Source: Pseudomonas fulva (GTDB lineage: Bacteria; Pseudomonadota; Gammaproteobacteria; Pseudomonadales; Pseudomonadaceae). From it: a DNA stretch of 64,000 nucleotides. Positions within the stretch are counted from its first letter, which is position 1. Each line of letters starts with the position of its first letter. The notes below the pieces were generated by a model. That model did no database searches and had not been told where the DNA came from. It saw nothing but the letters and a program-made list of their open reading frames with translations. The translations under genes were made by a program, and so were the position numbers. The stretch is from positions 2,666,001 to 2,730,000 of the forward strand of contig NZ_CP082928.1 in NCBI RefSeq assembly GCF_023517795.1, in the 5' to 3' direction. Shown one piece after another: positions 34,161 to 41,920 of the stretch.

Positions 34161-35318
34161 GTGGTAGCACCCGTATTCATCAACCGTATCAGTGCCAGCC
34201 TGCCCCATGAACCGGTCGATAACGAGCAAATGGAGGCGCGGCTCGGCATGGTCGGCGAAAAGCCCTCGCGGGCGCGCAAGCTGATCCTGCGCCGCAACGG
34301 CATCCAGCAGCGCCACTACGTCATTGACCCGCGTACCGGCGAGCCCAGCCTGAGCAACGCCCAGCTCAGCGCCGAGGCGATTCGCGGCCTGGCCGGCGAC
34401 GGCTTCGACCTGAATGAACTCGAGTGCCTGGTGGCCAGTACCTCGTCGCCCGACCAGGTGATGCCCGGCCACGCGGTGATGGTGCACGGCGAGCTGGGCA
34501 GCCCGCCCTGCGAAGTGGTGACCACCGCCGGTATCTGCGTATGCGGGATGACCGCTCTGAAATACGCGTGGATGAACGTGGCCAGCGGGCAGAGCCGCAA
34601 CGCCGTGGCCTGTGGCTCTGAAGTGGCCTCGGCGATGATGCAGGCGCGCAACTTCAACGCCGAATACGAGAGCCGCGTCGACGAACTGGAAAAACACCCG
34701 GAAATCGCCTTCGAGAAGGATTTCCTGCGCTGGATGCTCTCCGACGGCGCTGGTGCCGTACTGTTGCAGGATCGCCCCAACGCCCAGGGCCTGAGCCTGC
34801 GCATCGACTGGCTGGACATCCTGTCCTTCGCCGATCGGATGCCGGCCTGCATGTATGCCGGTGCCGAGATGGAAGACGGCGCGCTACGTGGCTGGGCCCG
34901 CTATGACGCCGAGCAGCGCGCGCAGCGCTCGGTGATGGCGGTCAAGCAGGACGTCAAGCTGCTCAACGACAATATCGTCCGCCTCACCGTGGTCGAGGCG
35001 TTGCGCCGCATCATGGCGCGCCGCGAGCTGCGCGTGGCGGACATCGACTGGTTCCTGCCGCATTACTCGTCCGAATTCTTCCGCGAGCGCCTGGCGGCTG
35101 GCCTGGCCGAGGTCGACCTGGCGATCCCCATGGCGCGCTGGTTCACCAACCTGACGAGCAAGGGCAACACCGGCGCGGCGTCGATCTTCATCATCCTCGA
35201 CGAGCTGTTCAATGGCGGGCACCTGCGCCGCGGCCAGAAGCTGCTCTGCTACGTACCGGAAAGCGGGCGTTTCTCCAGTGCATTCATGCACCTGACGGTG
35301 GTCGGCGATGAAGCTTGA
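34161..35318 (+). CDS. DarB-like beta-ketoacyl-ACP synthase III
   Basis: The 385-residue product is a KAS-III/thiolase-fold condensing enzyme. The probable nucleophile is Cys126 in TTAGICVCGMTAL, with a His in WFLPHYSSEFF and an Asn in SKGNTGAASIF completing the Cys-His-Asn triad. In dar clusters DarB joins two beta-ketoacyl intermediates head to head to form the resorcinol ring precursor. The start is GTG 34161 with GAGGTAAT upstream. Its 3' end overlaps the next gene by 11 bases. Unlike FabH, it carries a long insert (about 170-240), as DarB-type enzymes do. Confidence 0.75.
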   Translation: MVAPVFINRISASLPHEPVDNEQMEARLGMVGEKPSRARKLILRRNGIQQRHYVIDPRTGEPSLSNAQLSAEAIRGLAGDGFDLNELECLVASTSSPDQVMPGHAVMVHGELGSPPCEVVTTAGICVCGMTALKYAWMNVASGQSRNAVACGSEVASAMMQARNFNAEYESRVDELEKHPEIAFEKDFLRWMLSDGAGAVLLQDRPNAQGLSLRIDWLDILSFADRMPACMYAGAEMEDGALRGWARYDAEQRAQRSVMAVKQDVKLLNDNIVRLTVVEALRRIMARRELRVADIDWFLPHYSSEFFRERLAAGLAEVDLAIPMARWFTNLTSKGNTGAASIFIILDELFNGGHLRRGQKLLCYVPESGRFSSAFMHLTVVGDEA

Positions 35319-35715
35319 CGAGGTTCCCCAGGATCCGGATTCCGCCTACGGCGGGCACAGCAAGCTGCTCTATGCCGTCGATGACCAGGGCCGCTACCAG
35401 GGCGCGCCAAGCGCCGGTTGGGAGCCGGAGTCCTATTCCACCCAGCTGGCGGTCGCCGAGCTGCAGGCCCAGGAAGCCGAGGCCCACGCCGCCTGGCAGC
35501 GCGGCGAGGCGTCGCCGCTCGAGTGCCTGATGTACCGCTACCGCATGGACCTGCCGGCCCTGGCGCAGATTGCCGGGATTTGGCAATGGCGCATACGCCG
35601 GCACTTTCGACCTGAAATCTACCAGCGCCTGAGCGATTCGCTGCTGGCCCGCTACGCCGAGGCCTTCGGTTTGACCGTCGACGAGCTGCGTCGCTATCAG
35701 AAGGAGCTGCCATGA
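35308..35715 (+). CDS. Small protein with XRE-like C-terminus, function unknown
   Basis: I do not recognise this 135-residue protein. The N-terminal ~70 residues are polar with no clear domain (a YGGHSKLLYAVDDQGRYQG stretch, then an Ala/Glu helix). From about residue 73 it resembles the Cro/CI (XRE) helix-turn-helix: LPALAQIAGIWQWRIRRHF in the recognition-helix area and LLARYAEAFGLTVDELRRY at the end. It overlaps DarB by 11 bases and the next gene by 4, so it is made together with enzymes, which is unusual for a regulator. It could be a regulator, or an HTH-fold scaffold for an enzyme complex. Confidence 0.6.
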   Translation: MKLDEVPQDPDSAYGGHSKLLYAVDDQGRYQGAPSAGWEPESYSTQLAVAELQAQEAEAHAAWQRGEASPLECLMYRYRMDLPALAQIAGIWQWRIRRHFRPEIYQRLSDSLLARYAEAFGLTVDELRRYQKELP

Positions 35716-36713
35716 GCGCGTTCGAGCACCGCCAGAGCGCCCACTGCGAAAGCGGTGTGATGGCCAGCCTGCTCAGCCAGGCCGGCCTGCCGATGAGCGA
35801 GCCGATGGCCTTCGGCCTGGCCTCGGGCCTGGCATTCGCCTACCTGCCGATCGTCAAGCTCGGCGGTATGCCGCTGATCGCCTACCGCATGCCGCCGCGC
35901 CACCTGATCAAGACCCTCAGCAAGCGCCTGGGTGTGAGGCTGACCAGCCGCACCTTCAGCAATCCCCAGCAGGGGCGCCAGGCCCTCGACGAGGCGCTGA
36001 ACAGCGGCCGTCTGGTCGGGCTGCAGAGCTCGGTGTTCTGGCTGCCGTACTTCCCGCCGGAGATGCGCTTTCACTTCAACGCCCACAACCTCCTGGCCTA
36101 TGGGCGTGAGGGCGACGACTATCTGCTCAGCGACCCGGTGTTCGAGGCGCCGGTGCGCTGCGCCACTGCGGACCTGCAGAAGGCCCGCTTTGCCAAGGGC
36201 GTCCTGGCGGCCAAGGGTTTGATGTATTACCTGGATGACGTGTCGCCCGAGCAGGACTGGGCGCAGCTGATTCGCCAGAGCGTGCTGTCCACCACGCGCA
36301 TTCTCGATGGCCTGCCACTGCCGTGGATCGGCATTCGCGGCATTCGCCACTTGGCCAACTGCGTGGAGAGGCTCGACCCGGCCCAGGCCAAGTACAACCG
36401 CCTGTATCTGACCCATATCGTGCGCATGCAGGAAGAGATCGGCACCGGCGGCGCCGGCTTTCGTTTCATGTATGCCAGCTTCCTGCAGGAGGCCGGCGAG
36501 AAGATCGGCGACGCCACCCTGCGCGAGGCCTCGACGCGCATGACCGCGGTGGGCGACGACTGGCGCCAGTTCGCCTCGGCCTGCGTGCGCGCCAGCCGTA
36601 GCAAGGGCGGGGCCCCGGACTTCCGGCCGATTGCCGAGATGTTGCGGGGAATTGCTGGGCAGGAGCGGGTGTTGATGAAAGAGCTGGGGGCTTGGGCCAA
36701 GCGTAAGGGCTGA
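35712..36713 (+). CDS. BtrH N-terminal domain protein, putative ACP acyltransferase
   Basis: The 333-residue product begins HRQSAHCESGVMASLLSQAG, the start of the BtrH-N/C39-like fold. In this family the Cys (here Cys14) and a later His-Asn pair (FHFNAHNLLAYGREGDDYLLSD) form a papain-like site. BtrH of the butirosin pathway moves an acyl group from an ACP onto an amine of the antibiotic. The C-terminal half is helical. It ends the DarA-DarB operon, overlapping the small gene by four bases. By analogy it may transfer an ACP-bound acyl chain onto the resorcinol or another acceptor, but no substrate can be read from sequence. Confidence 0.65.
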   Translation: MSAFEHRQSAHCESGVMASLLSQAGLPMSEPMAFGLASGLAFAYLPIVKLGGMPLIAYRMPPRHLIKTLSKRLGVRLTSRTFSNPQQGRQALDEALNSGRLVGLQSSVFWLPYFPPEMRFHFNAHNLLAYGREGDDYLLSDPVFEAPVRCATADLQKARFAKGVLAAKGLMYYLDDVSPEQDWAQLIRQSVLSTTRILDGLPLPWIGIRGIRHLANCVERLDPAQAKYNRLYLTHIVRMQEEIGTGGAGFRFMYASFLQEAGEKIGDATLREASTRMTAVGDDWRQFASACVRASRSKGGAPDFRPIAEMLRGIAGQERVLMKELGAWAKRKG

Positions 36714-36731
36714 GGCTCAGCTGTCTGAGTT

Positions 36732-36799
36732 CTGTGGGAGCGGGCCACTCCGAAGATTTTTCGCGGGCATGTAGGGTGGATGACGCTTTTTCATCCACC
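36732..36799. repeat. REP-like half element and GTAGGGTGGAT palindrome
   Basis: The gap between two convergent operons (36714-36874) holds CTGTGGGAGCGGGCC, the same head as the full REP at 54006, followed by CGCGGGCATGTAGGGTGGA. A perfect 9-bp inverted repeat (GGTGGATGA 36775-36783, TCATCCACC 36791-36799) around CGCTTTT could stop transcription from both sides. The rest of the gap up to 36874 has no feature I recognise. Confidence 0.6.
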
Positions 36800-36874
36800 T
36801 TTGTGATCGCGGGGCGGTGGACGGGAGAAGCATCGTCCCCCCTACCAACGGCCGTTCCCGCCCCGCTCGCTGCG

Positions 36875-37426
36875 TTATAGCTGCAACTCCAGCACATCGA
36901 TCCCCGCCGTCAGCCCGGCAAAATCCGCCGCCTGGCTGGGCCCTGCGATCAGCACCGCCTGGGCCTCGAAGGCCTGGTCTTCATCGATCACCACCAGCAG
37001 CGCCTGGCCGACCAGGTCGTCGGCCAGATCCAGGGCCGCCATGGCCTGCAGATGCTTCCATACATTCGGGCCGGCACCGATAAAGAGGTTCGGCCCTTCC
37101 AGCCCCAGTTGGGCGGCGACGTGAAAGCCGGCGGCATTGCTGACGCTGTTGACGAACTCGAAGGGCTTGGGCTGCAGTTGGTGCACGCACACGCTGTCGA
37201 GCAGCGAGCCCATGGTGGCCCGGGCCGGGTGGCGCGAGGCCAGGTACAGCCCGCAGTCACGACGGGTCATGGCCTTGAGCGGCGCGGTGCACAGCAGGGC
37301 CTGCAGAATCAGCCGATCGATGCGGCGTGGCGTGGTCGGCAGCCAGCTGATCAGCGCGGTCTTGAGGTCCTTGTCGGTGTTTTCCGAGTTCCCGCGTACG
37401 CTGCAGGCCGCGATGACATGGCTCAT
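36875..37426 (-). CDS. Ketosynthase-like protein lacking the active Cys (chain-length-factor-like)
   Basis: The 183-residue product has the N-terminal half of a ketosynthase fold only. Where a ketosynthase has its Cys, it reads FEFVNSVSNAAGFHVAAQLG, so no nucleophile is present, and the later catalytic His motifs are missing. The same SVxNAxxG pattern occurs in the chain-length-factor-like gene at 60750. It is therefore probably a non-catalytic partner for the ketosynthase at 37423, with which it overlaps by four bases (ATGA). GGGAGA lies six bases before the ATG at 37426. A truncated remnant is the alternative, but the ends are clean. Confidence 0.6.
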   Translation of the reverse strand: MSHVIAACSVRGNSENTDKDLKTALISWLPTTPRRIDRLILQALLCTAPLKAMTRRDCGLYLASRHPARATMGSLLDSVCVHQLQPKPFEFVNSVSNAAGFHVAAQLGLEGPNLFIGAGPNVWKHLQAMAALDLADDLVGQALLVVIDEDQAFEAQAVLIAGPSQAADFAGLTAGIDVLELQL

Positions 37427-38529
37427 GGTGCGTCTCCCGCGCCGCGTTGCAGCACCAGGCTGGCGTTGTTGCCGCCAAAGCCGAAGTAGTTGGCCAGCAG
37501 CAGGCTGCCCTCGGTAACCGCCAGGGGCTCGCCCGACAGCGGCAGCAGGGCGTCCCGGGCGTAGTCGCAGGCGGGCAGGTGGGCGAGGTTTTCCACCAGC
37601 AGCAGGGTCTCGGTCAGGCCGCAGGCGCCCAGGGTGTGGCCGAGCCAGGGCTTGAGCACGCACAGCGGCGGCAGCGCCTCACCGAACAGCCGGCGCACGC
37701 CGTTGCTCTCGGCGCTGTCATTGGCGCCAGTGGCCGTACCGTGGGGTTTGACCAGGCCGATCTGCTCGGCAGTCACGCCAGCACCGCGCAGGGCTTCGCG
37801 CATCACCCACTCGATATGGCTGCCGTCTTCGCGGGTATTGGTCAAGCTGCTGGTGTCGCAGGCGCTGAAGCCGCCCAGCAGGCGGGCCAGCGGTGCCGGG
37901 CCCGGCTCCAGGGCCAGCAGGGTGGCCGCGTAGGCCTCGCCCAGCACCAGGCCATCGCGTTGCGGGTGGAAGGGGCGATAATCGCCGCTGGGCGATACCA
38001 GGCCCAAGGCGCCAAAGCCTTGCTGGGCGATGGCGCTGGGGGGTTCGAAGGCCAGCACCAGGACCCGGCGATACAGGTGGGCGCCCAACATGCGGGCACC
38101 ATATAGCAAGCCATTGGCGGCGCTCGTGCAAGCGGTGTTGAGGGTGAAGGCGTCGACGAAACCGAAGCGCTCGCGCAGCCGCTCGGCGATCAGGTCGAGG
38201 GAGGTCGAGTGATCCGGGTGAAAGCCGCCGTGGCGAGCCGCGCGTGCCTCCAGCTCGTTGATATCCAGGCTGGTGCTGGCGACGATCAGCAGGCAGTCGT
38301 CCAGCGCGCCGGGCTCGTCGCCCAGGGTTTCGCGAATCAGCCGGTCGCAATGCTCGCCCGGTGTTTCGCCGCCGGCCACGGCCAGGTACGGACGTGGCGC
38401 CTGCAGCTCGTGCAGCAGCACGGTGTTGGCGGTTGGCCGCAGGCCGCTGCGCAGGGCGGCGTTGGCGACGCGCAGGTCGGCGCCGAGGGCACTGTGCAGG
38501 GCGCCTCGCTGCAGGTAGACGGGCGTCAC
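37423..38529 (-). CDS. Beta-ketoacyl-ACP synthase
   Basis: The 368-residue thiolase-fold enzyme keeps the full catalytic triad: Cys in LNTACTSAANGLLYGAR, His in KPHGTATGAND and His in LKPWLGHTLGACGLTET; FGFGGNNASLVL closes the domain. It is somewhat shorter than FabF (about 410). The start is GTG 38529, overlapping the ACP stop (GTGA). With ACP38526 and the Cys-less partner it forms a second, separate type II elongation set, possibly making the acyl chains that DarB joins. Confidence 0.8.
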   Translation of the reverse strand: MTPVYLQRGALHSALGADLRVANAALRSGLRPTANTVLLHELQAPRPYLAVAGGETPGEHCDRLIRETLGDEPGALDDCLLIVASTSLDINELEARAARHGGFHPDHSTSLDLIAERLRERFGFVDAFTLNTACTSAANGLLYGARMLGAHLYRRVLVLAFEPPSAIAQQGFGALGLVSPSGDYRPFHPQRDGLVLGEAYAATLLALEPGPAPLARLLGGFSACDTSSLTNTREDGSHIEWVMREALRGAGVTAEQIGLVKPHGTATGANDSAESNGVRRLFGEALPPLCVLKPWLGHTLGACGLTETLLLVENLAHLPACDYARDALLPLSGEPLAVTEGSLLLANYFGFGGNNASLVLQRGAGDAP

Positions 38530-38792
38530 TGCTGTTGCCTGATAAAGGCCGCGATACTGGCGATGCTGTTGAGAATACGCCGGCCGTCCTTGGCGCCTTC
38601 GATGCGTACGCCGTAGTGCTGCTGCAGCGCCAGGGAGACTTGCAGGGCGTCCAGGCTATCCATCTGGATACGGCTCTGCTGGCCGAACAGCGGTTCGTCG
38701 TCTCCGATGCTTTGCCAGTCGATGTCGTCTTCCTTGTCGCACTCGCGAATCAGCAACTGCTTGAGCTTTTCTTCTAGTAGTGTGTGGTCCAT
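38526..38792 (-). CDS. Acyl carrier protein (third ACP)
   Basis: The 88-residue protein has the phosphopantetheine attachment motif QMDSLDALQVSLAL with Ser46. It is acidic and helical as expected for an ACP. The ATG at 38792 is used; the upstream extension of the frame overlaps the ABC permease end and lacks homology. Its position beside a ketosynthase and the DarA/DarB operon suggests it carries intermediates for the resorcinol branch rather than for the polyene, which has its own two ACPs. Confidence 0.8.
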   Translation of the reverse strand: MDHTLLEEKLKQLLIRECDKEDDIDWQSIGDDEPLFGQQSRIQMDSLDALQVSLALQQHYGVRIEGAKDGRRILNSIASIAAFIRQQQ

Positions 38793-39961
38793 TGCGTTTG
38801 CTGTACTCGTTTGTGGAACAGGAACAAGCCGCTGGCGCCGGCCACCGCTGCGAACAGCAGCAGGCGCGCGCACCAGGGGGCTACGTCGTTCAGTGAGCCG
38901 TGGCCCACCAGCAGGGTAAGGAAGGCGTCCAGTGCCCAGCTCATCGGTGATAGCTCCGCGAGCTGACGCATGGCCTCGGGCATCACGCTCTTGGGCACCA
39001 TGATGCCGCCGATGGCTGCGAGGATGATATTGATCCCGCCGCCAAGCAATAGGGCTTGTTCACTACTGCGCGCCATGGCGGCCAGCAACAGGCCCAGGCT
39101 GGTGGTGGTCAGGGCGATGCTGATGGCCAACACGGCGTAGGCGAGCAGGCTGCCGTTGAGCTCCAGCGCCGGCAGGCCCGCCAGCGGCAGGCCGTGCACG
39201 CCGATCGTCAGCAGCACCACAAACTGCACCAGGTTGATGGCCAGGTACGGCAGCACCTTGCTCGCCGCCAGGGGGCCGAGGCCCAGGCCCAGGCAGCGGA
39301 AGCGCAGCAGCGCGCCGCTCTGCTGCTCGCGCTGGAAGCTGCCGGCCATCGGCAGCATCACGAAGAACATGCCGAAGATCAGCCAGGCCGGCACGCTCAT
39401 CTGCGTGGCGTTGGCCTGGGCGCTGAGGTCGCCGCTGGCCAGGCGCGCCTGCTCGTCGATGCGGCTTTCGGTGCGCTGCTGGATCAACTCGAGCTTCTCG
39501 GCATGGCTGAGTCCTTCTTCCAGCGCGCCGCTGTCCTGCAGGTAGGCGAGCAGCCGGGTCTGCGCCAGGGCGATGGTTACCGCAGCGTGCAGGCGCTGGC
39601 GCGAGAGGCGGTCGAACTGGGCGGGGAAACTCAGGGTCGGGCCCTGATGGGGCGTATCCAGCAGCTTCTCTTCGAAGTCCGCCGGCAGGCTGATGCGCGC
39701 CATCTGCGCCGGCCCATCGGCCAGCAGCTGGCTGTCGGGCAACTGCGCCTGCAGGGCATCGTGAAAGAAACGGCTCGACTCGCTGGGCTGCGGGGTTTGC
39801 AGCACCAGCTGCAGCGGCGGCAGGCGATCCTGCAGGTAGCTGGACATGGCGCCGGCCATGATCACCAGAAACAGCGTCGGCATGAGGAACAGCACGGCCA
39901 GGGCGTGAGGGTCGCGCAGCAGCAGGAGGATTTCCTTGCGAACCAGGGCGCGCAGCCTCAT
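38774..39961 (-). CDS. ABC-2 type transporter permease
   Basis: The 395-residue product begins MRLRALVRKEILLLLRDPHAL, typical of ABC-2 permeases. It has a first membrane segment at about 22-45, a large extracytoplasmic domain (about 46-180) and five C-terminal segments (from VPAWLIFGMFFVMLPMAGSF onward), the YhhJ/CcmB-like exporter layout. It overlaps its ATPase gene by four bases and the ACP gene by 19. It probably exports the lipid product of this locus, or a precursor, across the inner membrane. Confidence 0.8.
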   Translation of the reverse strand: MRLRALVRKEILLLLRDPHALAVLFLMPTLFLVIMAGAMSSYLQDRLPPLQLVLQTPQPSESSRFFHDALQAQLPDSQLLADGPAQMARISLPADFEEKLLDTPHQGPTLSFPAQFDRLSRQRLHAAVTIALAQTRLLAYLQDSGALEEGLSHAEKLELIQQRTESRIDEQARLASGDLSAQANATQMSVPAWLIFGMFFVMLPMAGSFQREQQSGALLRFRCLGLGLGPLAASKVLPYLAINLVQFVVLLTIGVHGLPLAGLPALELNGSLLAYAVLAISIALTTTSLGLLLAAMARSSEQALLLGGGINIILAAIGGIMVPKSVMPEAMRQLAELSPMSWALDAFLTLLVGHGSLNDVAPWCARLLLFAAVAGASGLFLFHKRVQQTQWTTHY

Positions 39962-40842
39962 AGCCGGCCTCCGTTGAGGCGCAGGTACAGCTGCTCCAGG
40001 GACGGCCGACCGAAGCGCAGCAGGCTGGGGGCTTGGGGCTGTGCGGCGATGAAACGGGTGATCGCCAGCAGCTGTTCGACGTCCAGCGCGGCGATGCGCA
40101 CGCCGTTGGGCGTGTGTTCGGCGTTGATGCCAAGCTCGGTGAGCAATGATGGCAGCGCATCGGGGGCGTGCTCGGGCCACTCCAGAAACAGGCCGGGCTG
40201 GTCGCCGAGCAATTGATGCTTGTCGACGTCCAGCTGCACACGGCCTTCGTGCAGCAGCAGGATGCGGTCGGCGACCTTTTCCACTTCATCCAGATAATGG
40301 CTGGTGTAGATCACCGCCTTGCCGTCGGCGGTCAGCTGCTGCACGGCGTCGAGCAGCAACTGCCGGCTGGCGGCATCGACGCCCACGGTGGCCTCGTCGA
40401 ACAGATACAGCTCGGCCGGTTGCAGCAGGCCGATGGCGAAGTTCAGACGTCGCTGCTCGCCACCAGACAGGCGCTCTGCGCGGCGTTCGAGCTTGTCCGC
40501 CAGGGACGTGCCGGCGATGCAGTGCTCCAGGCGCTGGTGACGCTCGGCACCGCGCAGCCCGTAGAGATCGGCGAACAGCGCGAGATTTTCCCTCACCTTC
40601 AGCCCGGCGTAGAAGGCCAGTTGCTGGGGCACCAGGCCCAGGCGTCGCTCGCCCCGCCAGAGAATCCGCCCATCCAGGGGCTGCAGTACGCCGCTGAGCA
40701 GCGACAGCAGGGTGGTCTTGCCGGCGCCATTGCTGCCCAAGAGCCCCAGGCATTGGCCGGCCTGAAGCTGCAGGTCGATGCCGTGCAGCGCCGGTTGCGC
40801 TGCACCAGGGTAGCGATAGGCGATGCGGCTGAGTTCAAGCAC
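39958..40842 (-). CDS. ABC transporter ATP-binding protein
   Basis: The 294-residue ATPase has Walker A GSNGAGKTTLL near residue 36, signature LSGGEQRRL near 124, Walker B LYLFDEATVGVD near 146 and the H-loop YTSHYLDE near 179. The C-terminal ~80 residues are an extra domain as in DrrA/NodI-type exporters. The start is GTG 40842. It pairs with the permease at 38774. Confidence 0.85.
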   Translation of the reverse strand: MLELSRIAYRYPGAAQPALHGIDLQLQAGQCLGLLGSNGAGKTTLLSLLSGVLQPLDGRILWRGERRLGLVPQQLAFYAGLKVRENLALFADLYGLRGAERHQRLEHCIAGTSLADKLERRAERLSGGEQRRLNFAIGLLQPAELYLFDEATVGVDAASRQLLLDAVQQLTADGKAVIYTSHYLDEVEKVADRILLLHEGRVQLDVDKHQLLGDQPGLFLEWPEHAPDALPSLLTELGINAEHTPNGVRIAALDVEQLLAITRFIAAQPQAPSLLRFGRPSLEQLYLRLNGGRL

Positions 40843-41242
40843 GGACGAGCACCAGCAGCAGTTTGCCGTCCAGCAGCAGGCGCTCGCCTTCCTGCACGTT
40901 GAAGCCGTAAAGGGCGCCGGCCGGGCTCAGGGCTTCCTGGGTCGCGCTGACCAGCAGGACGCCTTCGCGCTGCGTGGGGTGATAGTGCAGCTGCAGCTGG
41001 GAGAGTTTGCCGACCAGGGCCATTTCGATGGCGCTGTCGTTGCCGTATAAGGCACCATGCGCAGCGCACAATTGGGCAGCGGCCTCGAACAACAGGCACG
41101 GCGAGGCGTTCTCGCCCAGGTTCTGCAGATGCCGCCAGTCGCTCAGGCCGCGGATGCCGGTGGCATCGTGGTCGAGCAGGGCATCCAGCCAGAGGGCCTG
41201 GCCCTGGTGCGGCAGCAGTGAGTGCAGTTGGGTGCGATCCAT
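40835..41242 (-). CDS. Hot-dog dehydratase-like protein
   Basis: The 135-residue product resembles the small 3-hydroxyacyl-ACP dehydratases of aryl polyene loci: LLPHQGQALWLDALLDHD, then ASPCLLFEAAAQLCAAHGAL, where the Glu in the central helix is the candidate catalytic acid. The likely start is ATG 41242; a longer reading to 41377 overlaps the divergent methyltransferase gene and has no homology. It overlaps the ATPase gene by eight bases. It heads the minus-strand accessory operon 36875-41242. Confidence 0.65.
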   Translation of the reverse strand: MDRTQLHSLLPHQGQALWLDALLDHDATGIRGLSDWRHLQNLGENASPCLLFEAAAQLCAAHGALYGNDSAIEMALVGKLSQLQLHYHPTQREGVLLVSATQEALSPAGALYGFNVQEGERLLLDGKLLLVLVRA

Positions 41243-41300
41243 GGCGGGCGTCTGGCGTGCGAGCGCAGCAGTGTAACAGAGGGTCTCAGGGAGCAAGCGA

Positions 41301-41855
41301 GTGGGCGGTTGGCAATTGGTGGTTTTCGTGGGGCTGAGCATCGCCCTGACCCTGGTCTCCTGGCGCTCGCTGGGCAACCCGCGCAGCCACGGCTTCTACC
41401 GCTACTTCGCCTGGGAAGTGATGCTGGTGATGCTGGTGCTCAACGCGCCGTTCTGGTTCGAGGACCGCGCCGCCGTGCATCAGCAGATTTCCTGGGTGTT
41501 GCTGACCGCCTCGCTGGCGGTGCTGTTCGCCGGCATCTACCAGATGCGCCGCTTCGGGCGTGCCGACGAGCGCCGCCAGGACGACGAACTGTTCGCTTTC
41601 GAGCGCACCTCGCAACTGGTCACCAGTGGCATCTTCGCCCACATCCGTCACCCGATGTACTGCTCGCTGCTGCTGCTCGCCTGGGGTATCGCCTGGAAGC
41701 AGCCGGGTGTTCTGGTCATGCTGCTGGCCGTGGCCGCCAGCGTGCTGCTCTGGCTCGCCGCGCGCGTCGAGGAGCGTGAGTCGCTGGCCTATTTCGGCGA
41801 CGCCTATCGCGACTACATGGCGCGCAGCCGGATGTTCGTGCCCTTCATTTTCTGA
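41301..41855 (+). CDS. Membrane methyltransferase of the ICMT/PEMT type
   Basis: The 184-residue protein has four or five membrane segments and the C-terminal signature of isoprenylcysteine carboxyl methyltransferase-like proteins: FAHIRHPMYCSLLLLAWG (SAM-binding RHPxY) and EERESLAYFGDAYRDYM. It starts with GTG 41301 with GGGAG upstream. It is the only plus-strand gene between the two minus-strand blocks and is divergent from the dehydratase 59 bases away. It may methylate a carboxyl or phenol of the pigment, or an unrelated lipid; the sequence does not decide. Confidence 0.7.
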   Translation: MGGWQLVVFVGLSIALTLVSWRSLGNPRSHGFYRYFAWEVMLVMLVLNAPFWFEDRAAVHQQISWVLLTASLAVLFAGIYQMRRFGRADERRQDDELFAFERTSQLVTSGIFAHIRHPMYCSLLLLAWGIAWKQPGVLVMLLAVAASVLLWLAARVEERESLAYFGDAYRDYMARSRMFVPFIF

Positions 41856-41920
41856 ATTCAGCGAACGTCGGATGAGGGCTGGTCTTCCAGCATCAGCTGG
41901 CGGTAGGCGCGCTGATAAGA

